Assembly (NCBI RefSeq): GCF_021650705.1 | Contig: NZ_CP087138.1 | Location: 4,488,001-4,552,000 of the forward strand | Direction of reading: 5' to 3' | Source: Pseudomonas sp. KNUC1026 | GTDB taxonomy: Bacteria; Pseudomonadota; Gammaproteobacteria; Pseudomonadales; Pseudomonadaceae | Length of the DNA stretch: 64,000 nucleotides | Shown here: positions 37,448 to 46,989 of the stretch, in pieces | Position numbering within the stretch: position 1 is the first letter of the stretch | Layout of the letters: each line of letters opens with the position of its first letter | Notes under the pieces: generated by a model | Told to the model about the DNA's origin: nothing | Seen by the model: the letters and a program-made list of their open reading frames with translations, nothing else | Databases searched by the model: none | Made by a program: the position numbers and the translations under genes

Positions 37448-39868
37448 ATGAGCGAAAATCAAACGTACGATTCCTCGAGTATCAAAGTACTCAAGGGCCT
37501 AGACGCCGTACGTAAACGGCCTGGCATGTACATCGGTGATACCGACGATGGCACGGGCCTTCACCACATGGTCTTCGAAGTGGTGGATAACTCTATTGAC
37601 GAGGCACTGGCTGGTCACTGTGATGACATCACCGTCACTATCCACACCGATGAATCGATCTCGGTACGTGACAACGGCCGTGGTATTCCTGTGGATATCC
37701 ACAAGGAAGAAGGTGTTTCTGCAGCCGAAGTCATCATGACCGTTCTGCACGCCGGCGGAAAATTTGACGATAACTCCTACAAAGTATCCGGCGGCCTCCA
37801 TGGCGTTGGTGTGTCAGTGGTCAATGCGTTGTCTGAATCGCTGCGACTGACCGTGCGTCGCGCAGGCAAGATCTGGGAACAGCATTATGTTCACGGCGTG
37901 CCCCAGGCACCTATCGAGGCTGTTGGCGATAGCGAAACCAGCGGCACCGAGATCCATTTCAAGCCCTCTGACCAGACTTTTAAAAATATCCATTTCAGCT
38001 GGGATATTTTGGCCAAGCGCATCCGTGAGTTGTCGTTTCTTAACTCGGGCGTTGGCATTGTGCTGAGGGATGAGCGTTCGGGTAAGGAAGAGACCTTCCG
38101 CTATGAAGGCGGCTTGCGCGCATTCGTGGAGTACCTGAACACTAACAAGACATCGATCAACCAGCAGGTCTTTCACTTCAACGTTCAACGTGAAGACGGC
38201 GTAGGTGTTGAAATCGCTCTGCAATGGAATGACGGCTTCAACGAAAACCTGCTGTGCTTCACCAACAACATCCCACAACGGGACGGCGGTACGCACCTGG
38301 TGGGTTTTCGCTCGGCCCTGACTCGAAACCTGAACACCTATATCGAGCAGGAAGGCCTGGCGAAGAAGAACAAAGTTGCGACCACTGGTGACGATGCGCG
38401 CGAAGGCCTGACAGCCATCATTTCGGTGAAAGTGCCTGACCCGAAATTCAGCTCGCAGACCAAAGACAAGCTGGTCTCTTCCGAGGTGAAAACCGCGGTC
38501 GAGCAGGAGATGGGCAAGTACTTCTCTGACTTCCTGTTGGAAAACCCGAACGAAGCCAAAGCCGTAGTCGGCAAGATGATCGATGCGGCCCGTGCTCGTG
38601 AGGCTGCTCGTAAAGCCCGTGAGATGACGCGCCGTAAGGGCGCTCTGGACATCGCTGGTTTGCCAGGCAAGCTTGCCGACTGCCAGGAAAAGGACCCTGC
38701 CCTTTCCGAGCTTTACCTGGTGGAGGGTGATTCCGCCGGCGGCTCCGCGAAGCAGGGCCGTAACCGTAAGACTCAGGCCATCCTGCCCCTCAAAGGCAAG
38801 ATCCTGAACGTCGAGAAAGCACGCTTTGACAAGATGATCTCGTCCCAGGAAGTGGGCACCCTGATCACCGCGCTGGGTTGCGGTATCGGGCGCGAGGAGT
38901 ACAACATCGACAAGCTGCGCTACCACAACATCATCATCATGACCGATGCTGATGTGGACGGTTCGCACATCCGTACCTTGCTGCTGACCTTCTTCTTCCG
39001 CCAGTTGCCCGAGCTTGTCGAGCGTGGCTATGTGTACATTGCGCAACCGCCGCTGTACAAGGTCAAGCGCGGCAAGCACGAGCAATACATCAAGGACGAT
39101 GAGGCCATGGAAGACTACATGACCCAGTCGGCCCTGGAAGATGCGAGCCTGCATCTGGGTGAAGGCGCGCCAGGCATCGGTGGCGAACAGCTCGAACGTT
39201 TGGTCAACGACTTCCGCACCGTGATGAAGACCCTCAAGCGTGTCTCCCGCCTCTACCCGCAGGAGATTACCGAGCACTTCGTTTATGTTCCGGCAGTGTC
39301 TCTGGAGCAACTGGCTGACCAGGCCTATATGAACCAGTGGCTGGAGAAGTTCTCTGCCCGCCTGCAGCGCTCTGAAAAGTCAGGCCTCACTTACAAGGCG
39401 ACCCTGCGCGAAGATCGCGAGCGTAATGTCTGGCTGCCAGAGGTGGAAGTCAGTTCCCATGGCCTTTCCAGTTACGTGACCTTCAACCGTGACTTCTTCG
39501 GTAGCAATGACTACAAGACCGTCACGGCGCTGGGGGCTCAGCTGAGCAGCCTGTTCGATGAGGGTGCGTACGTTCAGCGTGGCGAGCGCAAGAAGCCTGT
39601 GAGCGAGTTCAAGGAAGCCCTGGAATGGCTGATGAACGAGAGCACCAAACGCCACACTATCCAGCGCTACAAAGGGCTGGGCGAGATGAACCCTGACCAA
39701 CTGTGGGAAACCACCATGGACCCGGAAACTCGCCGCATGTTGAAGGTCACCATCGAAGACGCCATCGCGGCCGACCAGATCTTCAATACCTTGATGGGTG
39801 ACGCGGTTGAACCACGTCGCGACTTCATCGAAAGCAACGCCCTGGCGGTGTCTAACCTCGACTTCTGA
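37448..39868 (+). CDS. gyrB: DNA gyrase subunit B
   Basis: The ATPase subunit of gyrase, 806 residues. GHKL ATPase (VVDNSIDEALAGHCDDI; GGLHGVGVSVVNALS), Toprim domain (YLVEGDSAGGSAKQGRNRK; MTDADVDGSHIRTLLLTFFF) and the C-terminal GyrA-binding part with the insert typical of proteobacterial GyrB (about 560-735). It ends before a strong terminator. Confidence 0.98.
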   Translation: MSENQTYDSSSIKVLKGLDAVRKRPGMYIGDTDDGTGLHHMVFEVVDNSIDEALAGHCDDITVTIHTDESISVRDNGRGIPVDIHKEEGVSAAEVIMTVLHAGGKFDDNSYKVSGGLHGVGVSVVNALSESLRLTVRRAGKIWEQHYVHGVPQAPIEAVGDSETSGTEIHFKPSDQTFKNIHFSWDILAKRIRELSFLNSGVGIVLRDERSGKEETFRYEGGLRAFVEYLNTNKTSINQQVFHFNVQREDGVGVEIALQWNDGFNENLLCFTNNIPQRDGGTHLVGFRSALTRNLNTYIEQEGLAKKNKVATTGDDAREGLTAIISVKVPDPKFSSQTKDKLVSSEVKTAVEQEMGKYFSDFLLENPNEAKAVVGKMIDAARAREAARKAREMTRRKGALDIAGLPGKLADCQEKDPALSELYLVEGDSAGGSAKQGRNRKTQAILPLKGKILNVEKARFDKMISSQEVGTLITALGCGIGREEYNIDKLRYHNIIIMTDADVDGSHIRTLLLTFFFRQLPELVERGYVYIAQPPLYKVKRGKHEQYIKDDEAMEDYMTQSALEDASLHLGEGAPGIGGEQLERLVNDFRTVMKTLKRVSRLYPQEITEHFVYVPAVSLEQLADQAYMNQWLEKFSARLQRSEKSGLTYKATLREDRERNVWLPEVEVSSHGLSSYVTFNRDFFGSNDYKTVTALGAQLSSLFDEGAYVQRGERKKPVSEFKEALEWLMNESTKRHTIQRYKGLGEMNPDQLWETTMDPETRRMLKVTIEDAIAADQIFNTLMGDAVEPRRDFIESNALAVSNLDF

Positions 39869-39887
39869 CAGCCCCAGCATGCACTCA

Positions 39888-39920
39888 GGCCCGGCTGCCC
39901 AACAGCCGGGCCTTTTGTTT
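39888..39920 (+). terminator. Terminator after gyrB
   Basis: GGCCCGGCT at 39888-39896 and AGCCGGGCC at 39904-39912 form a 9-bp stem followed by TTTTGTTTTT. Confidence 0.9.
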
Positions 39921-39974
39921 TTCGGCCTGAATACTCTCTGCTACCCTCCAGTTCAATCTTTGACTGGAGGTTAC

Positions 39975-40373
39975 ATGCTCAAACTCATCCGCCCTGCCCT
40001 CTCCGCGATACTGCTTGCAAGCGCCTGCAGTGCCGCTCAAGCGGCCCAGGACTGCTCAGGTGCTGTCAGTACCGTGGATATGCAGGAGTGCGCTCAGAAG
40101 TCGCTCAAGGCGGCTGATGCCGACCTCAACATGTCCTATCAGAAGCTACTCAAGCGCCTCTCTGGCAGTTCGGCGCCGGGCGAAGACAATGCCGCTTCCA
40201 GGCGCAAGCTGATCAATGCCCAGAAAGCCTGGATTGCATTTCGAGATGCTGATTGTGATGCGCAGTATCAAGCCCATATCGGTGGAACGTTGCGAGGCCT
40301 GGTTTTGCTGGGCTGTAAACAGCAGCACACCGAACAGCGCACCAAGGAACTGGATAACTACTTGCCCAACTGA
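39975..40373 (+). CDS. LprI-like (DUF1311) periplasmic protein
   Basis: A protein of 132 residues. The ATG at 39975 has CTGGAGG upstream; the longer frame starts inside gyrB. MLKLIRPALSAILLASACSA is a signal peptide ending near AQAAQDC. The mature part has the DUF1311/lysozyme-inhibitor LprI pattern: MQECAQKSLKAADADLNMSY, KLINAQKAWIAFRDADCDAQ, and a final CKQQHTEQRTKELDNYL. Lysozyme inhibition is inferred from family only. Confidence 0.82.
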   Translation: MLKLIRPALSAILLASACSAAQAAQDCSGAVSTVDMQECAQKSLKAADADLNMSYQKLLKRLSGSSAPGEDNAASRRKLINAQKAWIAFRDADCDAQYQAHIGGTLRGLVLLGCKQQHTEQRTKELDNYLPN

Positions 40374-40432
40374 TTCCCTGTCATCGCTCATCGGGATAAT
40401 CGGCGCAAAATGGGGCGGCCAGAGTTGCTTCT

Positions 40433-40920
40433 CTAGCCGCCCACGATCAACCCATTTGCCGGCAGTGGTAGCGCCGTTTTATACCGGACCTGCTTGAGTG
40501 CAAAGCTCGAGCGGATATTGGCCACCCTGGGAACCGCGTCAGGTGGTCCATGATGAAGCGTTCCAGCGCGTGGATATCGGGCACCAGCACGCGGATCAGG
40601 AAGTCCGCGTCGCCGCTCATCAAGTAGCACTCCATCACTTCATCACGCTGAGATATCGCCTGTTCGAAGCGAGCCAAGGCGTCTTCCACCTGTTTTTCCA
40701 GGCTCACGTGTATGAAAACGTTCACGTGCAGCCCCAGAAGCTCAGGCGCCAGCAAAGTCACCTGCTGTCTAATCAACCCCAACTCCTCCATCGCCTTGAC
40801 TCGATTGAAGCAGGGTGTGGGCGAAAGGTTGACCGAACGCGCGAGCTCCGCGTTCGTGATACGTGCGTTGTCTTGCAGCGCATTGAGGATGCCGATGTCG
40901 GCACGGTCCAGCTTTCGCAT
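40433..40920 (-). pseudogene. Lrp/AsnC-family regulator, frameshifted near its C-terminus
   Basis: Starting at 40920 (MRKLDRADIGILNALQDNAR), an AsnC-type winged helix (ELARSVNLSPTPCFNRVKAM) and the RAM domain (VMECYLMSGDADFLIRVLVP) are read in one frame to about 40528. Then the frame leaves the family pattern; the expected end (VANIRSSFALKQVRYKTALP and LPANGLIVGG) is found in the next frame and stops at 40433. Restoring one G in the run at 40525-40527 would give a normal protein of about 162 residues. Unrepaired, the frame stops at 40447. Confidence 0.8.
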
Positions 40921-41107
40921 TACGGGGCTCCCATAGGTTTGTGTGCAGAGCCAAAGCTGCTTTTTGCAGCAACGATGGCAACGAGCGCGAGCTTAGCTAC
41001 TGTTCTTAGCGGATTTTGGTATGTGTTACGTATTAGGTTTTATTTCGTATGGCTCCAATAATTAATGGAGTTTAATGAATCTAGAAGTACGATAAAGTAC
41101 GAATGAG

Positions 41108-41995
41108 CTAGGTCGCCATGAGCAGGTCCTGATTTCTGTCGCACAAATCAAGCAATGCGTCCCAAACCACCCTCAGCCTCACGGCCTTATGAAGTTCGCG
41201 CCGCGAACTGATCCAGTAACTGCGCTGCAGATGCTCGCCGGGCAATACCCTCACCAGCTCAGGATCCCCAGCAGCCATGTAGTTGGGCAATACCGCAATC
41301 CCGAGCCCTGCGCGGGCTGCGAACTGTTGCGCGATTACGCTGGTACTGCGAAACGCCACGTTAGGCGACCGGCAGAAACCATCGAGAAACAGCAGTTCCT
41401 GGCTGAACAGCAGATCGTCCACATAGCCGATCCACTGATGCAGGCCCAATTGTTCGCGTGATTCGAGGGGTGGCGCCTGATCCAGGTAGCCGGGGCTGGC
41501 ATAGAGCGCCAGGCGGTAGTCGGTGAGTTTGCGTGTGATCAGCAAGTCGGCCTGCGGGCGCTCAAGCTGAATGCTGATCTCTGCTTCCCGATTGAGGATG
41601 CTCACGAACCGGGGAACCGCGACCATATCCATTTCCAGCCCGGGGTAGCGTGTGAGCAATTCGTTCATTCGTGGAGTGAGGAATGCCACACCCAACCCTT
41701 CGGTTACCCCGAGCCTTACCCTCCCCAAAGGCACAAGGTTTTGTGTAATAGCCTCCTGGGCCAACAGCGCCGCGTTCTCCATGGCCTCTGCATGGGTAAC
41801 CAGCGCCTGCCCCGCAGGGGTAAGAACATGGCCGGCGGCGTGCTGTACGAATAACGCTGTACCCAGCGCTTGCTCGATGCGCTCGACATGCCGCGCGACC
41901 GTAGTATGCGTCGTTCCCAGGCGCTTGGCGGCCGCCAGCAAACGGCCGCTGCGGTGTAGCTCCAGAAAGAATTTCAGGTCATTCCAGTCGAACAT
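41108..41995 (-). CDS. LysR-family transcriptional regulator
   Basis: A protein of 295 residues. MFDWNDLKFFLELHRSGRLL and the helix-turn-helix LGTTHTTVARHVERIEQALG form the LysR DNA-binding domain; the rest is the effector domain (VRLGVTEGLGVAFLTPRMNE; RAGLGIAVLPNYMAAG). It is divergent from the GMC oxidoreductase, with two copies of GCGAAAACGC between them, so it most likely controls that gene and the MHS transporter. Effector unknown. Confidence 0.9.
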   Translation of the reverse strand: MFDWNDLKFFLELHRSGRLLAAAKRLGTTHTTVARHVERIEQALGTALFVQHAAGHVLTPAGQALVTHAEAMENAALLAQEAITQNLVPLGRVRLGVTEGLGVAFLTPRMNELLTRYPGLEMDMVAVPRFVSILNREAEISIQLERPQADLLITRKLTDYRLALYASPGYLDQAPPLESREQLGLHQWIGYVDDLLFSQELLFLDGFCRSPNVAFRSTSVIAQQFAARAGLGIAVLPNYMAAGDPELVRVLPGEHLQRSYWISSRRELHKAVRLRVVWDALLDLCDRNQDLLMAT

Positions 41996-42042
41996 GGCCG
42001 GCCCGTAAGTGTTTTTATTCTTGCCCTACAGCTCAGCACAGT

Positions 42043-42077
42043 TGTGCGAAAACGCACAGCCAGTGGGCGAAAACGCC
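42043..42077. promoter_or_regulatory. Paired GCGAAAACGC operator-like repeats
   Basis: TGTGCGAAAACGCACA (42043-42058) and GGCGAAAACGCC (42066-42077) share the core GCGAAAACGC, the cores starting 21 bases apart, which is two helical turns. They lie between a LysR gene and the divergent operon it faces. Confidence 0.6.
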
Positions 42078-42144
42078 GGTGGGCAAGGCGGTTTCAATCA
42101 ACCACTATCAAAGGCGAACAATAAAAACAGGAGCGGAGGGGCTT

Positions 42145-43808
42145 ATGCCACCAGCCAGCGAAACCTGGGATTACATCGTCGTTGGTGCCGGCCCGGCGGG
42201 TGCATTGCTCGCCAATCGGCTTTCGGCCGACCCAACAGCCCGAGTGCTGCTGCTCGAAGCCGGCGGCAACGACAACTACGCCTGGATTCACATCCCGGTG
42301 GGCTATCTCTATTGCATCGGTAACCCACGCACCGACTGGTGTTTCAAAACCTCAGAGCAACCCGGCCTTGGTGGCCGCAGCCTGAGCTACCCTCGCGGCA
42401 GGGTGCTGGGCGGCTGCTCCTCCATCAATGGCATGATCTACATGCGCGGCCAGGCACGCGATTACGACGGGTGGGCCGCGCAAGGCTGCAGTGGCTGGAG
42501 TTGGAACGACGTATTGCCGCTGTTCAAGAAAAGCGAGAACCACTTCGGAGGTGATAGCCAATGGCATGGTGGCAGTGGCGAATGGCGAGTCGAGCGCCAG
42601 CGTTATCACTGGCCAATCCTGGACGCTTTCCGCAGTGCAGCGGCTGAAGCCGGCATCGCGCCTGTGGATGACTTCAATACCGGCGACAACGAAGGCTGTG
42701 GATATTTTCAGGTCAACCAAAAGGGCGGTGTTCGGTGGAATTCGGCCAAAGCCTTCATCCGGCCTATTCTGAAGCGGCCGAATTTCACGCTGTTAACCCA
42801 AGCTACAGCTGACAGGCTGATTTTCGATGGCAGCAGGGTCAAGGGCCTCGAGGCCATCTGCCAAGGTGCCCGGCGCCGCTTCCATGCGCGCCGGGAAGTA
42901 ATCCTCTGCGCTGGCGCTATCGGCTCACCGGCTATCCTTCAACGCTCCGGGCTTGGCCCTCGTAGCGCGTTGCACGCATTGGGGATCGAAGTTAGGCGTG
43001 ACATGCCGAGCGTGGGGGCGAACCTGCAAGATCACCTTCAACTCAGGCTGATCTACAAAGTGAACAACGCCCGCACCCTGAATCAGGTGGCCAATTCACT
43101 GTGGGGCAAGATGGGCATGGGGCTGCGTTATCTTTACGACCGCAGCGGCCCGCTCGCTATGGCGCCAAGCCAACTGGGGGCCTTTGCCAAATCCAGCCCC
43201 GAGCAAGCCAGCGCCGATCTGCAATACCACGTACAACCGTTGTCACTGGACCGCTTTGGCGAACCGCTGCACACCTTCGCCGCCTTCACCGCTTCAGTCT
43301 GCAACCTGAGGCCGATGAGCCGGGGCAGTGTGCTCATCCAGTCAACTGCCGCCGGGGATGCGCCCAGGATTGATCCCAATTACCTCAGCCACCCCAAGAC
43401 CTGAACGTTGCCGCCCGTGCCATTCGGCTGACTCGGCGTATCGTTCAGGCGCCATCACTGGCTCGCTTTGCACCAGAGGAATATCTGCCCGGTGCCAGCC
43501 TGCAAACCGAGGACGCATTGCACCAGGCCGCCAGTGCGATCGGAACCACGATCTTTCACCCAGCCGGTACATGTCGCATGGGCCATGACGACGCGGCGGT
43601 AGTGGATGATCAACTGCGAGTGCAAGGCGTGGCGGGGCTGCGCGTGGCTGACGCCTCGATCATGCCTACCATCGTGTCCGGCAATACCTGCTCACCCACA
43701 CTGATGATCGCGGAAAAGGCAGCCCAATTGATCTTGCAGGGTGCTTCCCGGGGCGCCCAGGTAATCAACCACACCCCGAAGGAGGCGCCGCAGCCTGTAG
43801 CTAGCTGA
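42145..43808 (+). pseudogene. GMC-family oxidoreductase, frameshifted
   Basis: An FAD alcohol/choline-dehydrogenase-like enzyme. The ATG at 42145 has GAGCGGAGGGG upstream. N-terminal FAD loop VVGAGPAGALLANRLSADP, then RVLGGCSSINGMIYMRGQAR and GAIGSPAILQRSGLGP are typical. At about 43398 the frame breaks: AAG ACC TGA stops at 43404, whereas restoring one G gives AAG GAC CTG AAC and the next frame carries on to 43808 with the active-site HPAGTCRMGHDD and the family end. The intact protein would be about 554 residues. The substrate is unknown; context suggests uptake by the MHS transporter and oxidation by this enzyme. Confidence 0.85.
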
Positions 43809-43902
43809 TGCAACAGCAGGGCTCCGACAGTGCAGTCGACCGGAGCTGACAGTGGACAACAACAATAATCACTGTGCCCCACCGGGGCCGAGGACCAGAC
43901 CC

Positions 43903-45525
43903 ATGTCGGACTACATCCAGCCACATCCAGGCGCCGTTGCGCCTGGCGCACGGCGCGAAGAGCGCAAGATCATCTTCGCCTCTTCTCTGGGTACCGTTTT
44001 CGAATGGTATGACTTCTTCCTGTACGGCGCTCTCGCCGCTGTCATCAGCAAGCAGTTCTTCTCCGGGGTGAATGACACCACGGCGTTCATTTTCGCGCTG
44101 ATGGCGTTCGCTGCAGGCTTTCTGGTCAGGCCATTCGGTGCATTGGTGTTCGGCCGGCTCGGCGACATGATCGGGCGCAAGTACACCTTTCTCGTCACCA
44201 TCGTGCTGATGGGCGTGTCGACCTTCGCGGTAGGCCTGCTGCCCTCCTACAGCAGCATCGGCATCGCCGCACCCGTGATCCTGATTGTGCTGCGCATGCT
44301 GCAGGGGCTGGCCCTTGGAGGAGAATATGGCGGGGCTGCTACCTATGTCGCTGAGCATGCGCCAGCGAACAAGCGTGGCCATCACACTGGCTGGATACAA
44401 TCGACGGCAACGTTGGGGTTGTTGTTGTCGCTGGTCGTGGTGATGGGCTGCCGTTATATCAGCGGTGACCAATTCGAGGCATGGGGCTGGCGGCTACCGT
44501 TTCTGCTGTCTATCGTGTTGCTGGGTATCTCTACCTGGATTCGGCTGAGCCTTCATGAGTCCCCTGCCTTTCTGAAGATGAAATCCGAAGGCAAGACCTG
44601 CAAGGCCCCGATCCGCGAGTCCTTTGGCTCGTGGCCGAACCTCAAGGTCGTGCTGATCGCACTGTTCAGCATCAATGCAGGCCAGGCAGTCACGTTCTAC
44701 ACCGCACAGTTTTACGTGTTGTTCTTCCTCACCCAGATCCTGAAGATGGACCCCGGCCAGGCCAACAGCCTGATGATCGTCGCGGTGATACTGGGCGCGC
44801 CGTTCTTCGTGATTTGCGGGTGGCTGTCGGATCGCATTGGCCGCAAGCCCATTCTGGTAACCGGCCTGATATTGGCCACCGTACTGTACTTTCCATTGTT
44901 CAAAGCGCTCAGCCACTATGCCAACCCTGCCATCGACAGGGCCAGTGCTCAGGCGCCCATTACAGTAATGGCAGACCCCGCCACCTGCACCTTCCAGTTC
45001 GACCCGGTCGGCAAGGCCCGCTTCGACAGTCCTTGTGACAAGGTCAAGACCTTCCTGGTAAAGGCCGGCCTGCCCTATACGAGCCAGGCTGCACCCGCAG
45101 GCAGTGATGTGGTGGTGTCGGTGGGTGATACGCGAATCGCAGGGTTCGATCAGGCCGCGTTAGCTAACGCTGTGAATGCGGCAGGCTACCCCGCCAAGGC
45201 AGATCCCGGGCAGGTCAACCAGGTGATGGTGGTGGTCGTCATTTTTGCGCTGATCCTGATCGCGACCTTGTGTTACGGCCCGCTCGCTGCGGTGATGGTG
45301 GAGTTGTTCCCCACGCGCATCCGCTACACCTCGATGTCATTGCCTTATCACATCGGTAATGGTTGGTTTGGCGGCTTGCTGCCGACCGTATCCTTTGCGC
45401 TGGTGGTGTATACGGGAAATATTTTCTACGGGCTGTGGTACCCGGTGATTGTGACGGCAGTCAGCGTCATCGTGAGCCTGGCCTGCCTCAAGGAAACCCG
45501 GCACGTTGATATCACCAAGACGTGA
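43903..45525 (+). CDS. MFS transporter, MHS (metabolite:proton symporter) family
   Basis: An inner-membrane transporter of 540 residues. The ATG at 43903 (MSDYIQPHPG) has GAGGA 9 bases upstream; a GTG at 43852 would add 17 residues. N-terminal MHS signature (SSLGTVFEWYDFFLYGALAA; RPFGALVFGRLGDMIGRKYT) and RMLQGLALGGEYGGAATYVA are clear. Between helices (about residues 345-445) there is an insert of about 100 residues with two Cys and no membrane segment. It follows the GMC oxidoreductase by about 95 bases. Confidence 0.88.
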   Translation: MSDYIQPHPGAVAPGARREERKIIFASSLGTVFEWYDFFLYGALAAVISKQFFSGVNDTTAFIFALMAFAAGFLVRPFGALVFGRLGDMIGRKYTFLVTIVLMGVSTFAVGLLPSYSSIGIAAPVILIVLRMLQGLALGGEYGGAATYVAEHAPANKRGHHTGWIQSTATLGLLLSLVVVMGCRYISGDQFEAWGWRLPFLLSIVLLGISTWIRLSLHESPAFLKMKSEGKTCKAPIRESFGSWPNLKVVLIALFSINAGQAVTFYTAQFYVLFFLTQILKMDPGQANSLMIVAVILGAPFFVICGWLSDRIGRKPILVTGLILATVLYFPLFKALSHYANPAIDRASAQAPITVMADPATCTFQFDPVGKARFDSPCDKVKTFLVKAGLPYTSQAAPAGSDVVVSVGDTRIAGFDQAALANAVNAAGYPAKADPGQVNQVMVVVVIFALILIATLCYGPLAAVMVELFPTRIRYTSMSLPYHIGNGWFGGLLPTVSFALVVYTGNIFYGLWYPVIVTAVSVIVSLACLKETRHVDITKT

Positions 45526-45560
45526 AGCGTTTCAACGTCATTCACAATTGGAAGATAAAG

Positions 45561-45597
45561 AAATAAGCAGCTAATTCATGAGCTTAGCTGCTTATTT
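45561..45597 (+). terminator. Terminator after the MHS transporter gene
   Basis: AAATAAGCAGCTAA at 45561-45574 and TTAGCTGCTTATTT at 45584-45597 form a perfect 14-bp stem, AT-rich at the base; it can serve both convergent genes. Confidence 0.8.
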
Positions 45598-45636
45598 CAA
45601 AAGTTATTCCAAGTGTTGCTCACAAGTTATCCACAA

Positions 45637-46397
45637 TCAGGCACTCGGCGCTTCGATGGGTTCGGGCAGTGAACCCATCGCGCGCTGTGCGGTTTCATTC
45701 CAGGCCTGTACGCGATCATTGAGCGCTGCGATGTCACGCGGGCCCTTGCCTTGGGCATACAGCGGTTCACCAATGACCAGCTCGATGGTGCCGCTGTATT
45801 TCCCCAGCCCTCTCTAGGCCAGTATTTGCCAGCGTTGTGCGCAATAGGCAGCACAGGCAGGTCGGCGTTTGCCGCCAGCGCCGCGCCGCTGCGGGTGAAC
45901 TTGCCTACCTGGCCATAAGGCACGCGGGTGCCTTCGGGGAATATCAGCACCCAAACGCCATCCTTGAGCAGCTTGTCGCCTTCGGCGGCCACCAGTTTGA
46001 GCGCCTCTTTAGGGTTGTCGCGGTTGATTGCGATGGGCCTGAGCATCGCCATGGCCCAGCCGAAAAACGGCACGAACAACAGCTCACGCTTCAGCACCTG
46101 GCTCATAGGCTGGAAGTAGGCGGACAGGAAAAAGGTTTCCCAGGTGCTCTGGTGATTGGACACGATCACGCAGGGCTGCGCCGGCACGTTCTCGGCCCCG
46201 GTGATGCGTACATCCAGTTTGAGCACAATGCGCGCCAGGAAGATCGCAAAACGGCACCAGTGACCGTTGACGAACCGATAGCGCTTGGCGAACGGCAGGA
46301 ACGGGGCGACAAAGAAGCTCAAAGTGCACCAGACCAGCGAGCTGCTGGCCAGAATGAAGTAGAACAAGGCGACGCGACCGGTCGACTGTTTGGTCAT
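45637..46397 (-). pseudogene. PlsC-type lysophospholipid acyltransferase, frameshifted
   Basis: A 1-acylglycerol-3-phosphate acyltransferase family protein. From the ATG at 46397 (MTKQSTGRVALFYFILASSS) come a membrane anchor, the catalytic HX4E/D box NHQSTWETFF, and FPEGTRVPYG. At about 45800-45805 the expected GWGKYSGTIELVIGEP becomes GWGNTAAPSSW; restoring one base there puts the normal ending (AMGSLPEPIEAPSA) in frame, stopping at 45637. Unrepaired, the frame stops at 45627 with about 60 aberrant residues. The catalytic part is unaffected. Lies after gmhB and reads with it. Confidence 0.82.
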
Positions 46398-46452
46398 GGC
46401 GTTGTGTTCCGTAGCGGAGCCTGGGTGCTTCTGCACCCGCCTCCTGGTTGTT

Positions 46453-46986
46453 CTAAAGGTGGATAAGTGCCTGTGCCACGGCGGCCAGGTCTTCAAAAAC
46501 CTGGGTGTCGGCTTCCAGGCCCTTGCTCAGAGTTCGCTCACCTTTGCCGGTTTTCACCAGCACAGGTTGGGCTCCCGCAGCGCGCGCCGCCTGCAGGTCG
46601 CTGGCGCTGTCGCCGACGAACCAGACACCCTCCAGCGGGACGCTGTAGTGGGCAGCGATCTGTTCAAGCATGCCGGGCAATGGCTTGCGGCAGGTGCAGT
46701 GTTCATCCGGCCCATGTGGGCAGTAGATGATCATGCCCACTTCGCCGCCCTCGCCCGCTACCAGCTCGCGCAGCCGCGCGTGCATGGCATCGAGTGTTGC
46801 CAGCGGGTAATAGCCGCGGGCGATGCCGGACTGGTTGGTGGCCACAGCCACCGTCCAGCCGGCTTTGCTCAGCTCAGCGATCGCACTGATGGAGCCGGGG
46901 ATCGGAACCCACTCTTCCAACGACTTGATATAGGCGTCGGAATCCTGGTTGATCACACCGTCACGATCGAGAATGAGCAGCTTCAC
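46453..46986 (-). CDS. gmhB: D-glycero-beta-D-manno-heptose-1,7-bisphosphate 7-phosphatase
   Basis: A HAD-superfamily phosphatase of 177 residues in ADP-heptose synthesis for the LPS inner core. Catalytic DRDGVIN at residues 7-13, VATNQSGIARG, the zinc-binding CPHGPDEHCTCRKP loop and WFVGDSASDLQAARAAG are intact. Starts 3 bases after glyS, in the glyQ-glyS-gmhB-plsC operon. Confidence 0.95.
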   Translation of the reverse strand: MKLLILDRDGVINQDSDAYIKSLEEWVPIPGSISAIAELSKAGWTVAVATNQSGIARGYYPLATLDAMHARLRELVAGEGGEVGMIIYCPHGPDEHCTCRKPLPGMLEQIAAHYSVPLEGVWFVGDSASDLQAARAAGAQPVLVKTGKGERTLSKGLEADTQVFEDLAAVAQALIHL

Positions 46987-46989
46987 GGC

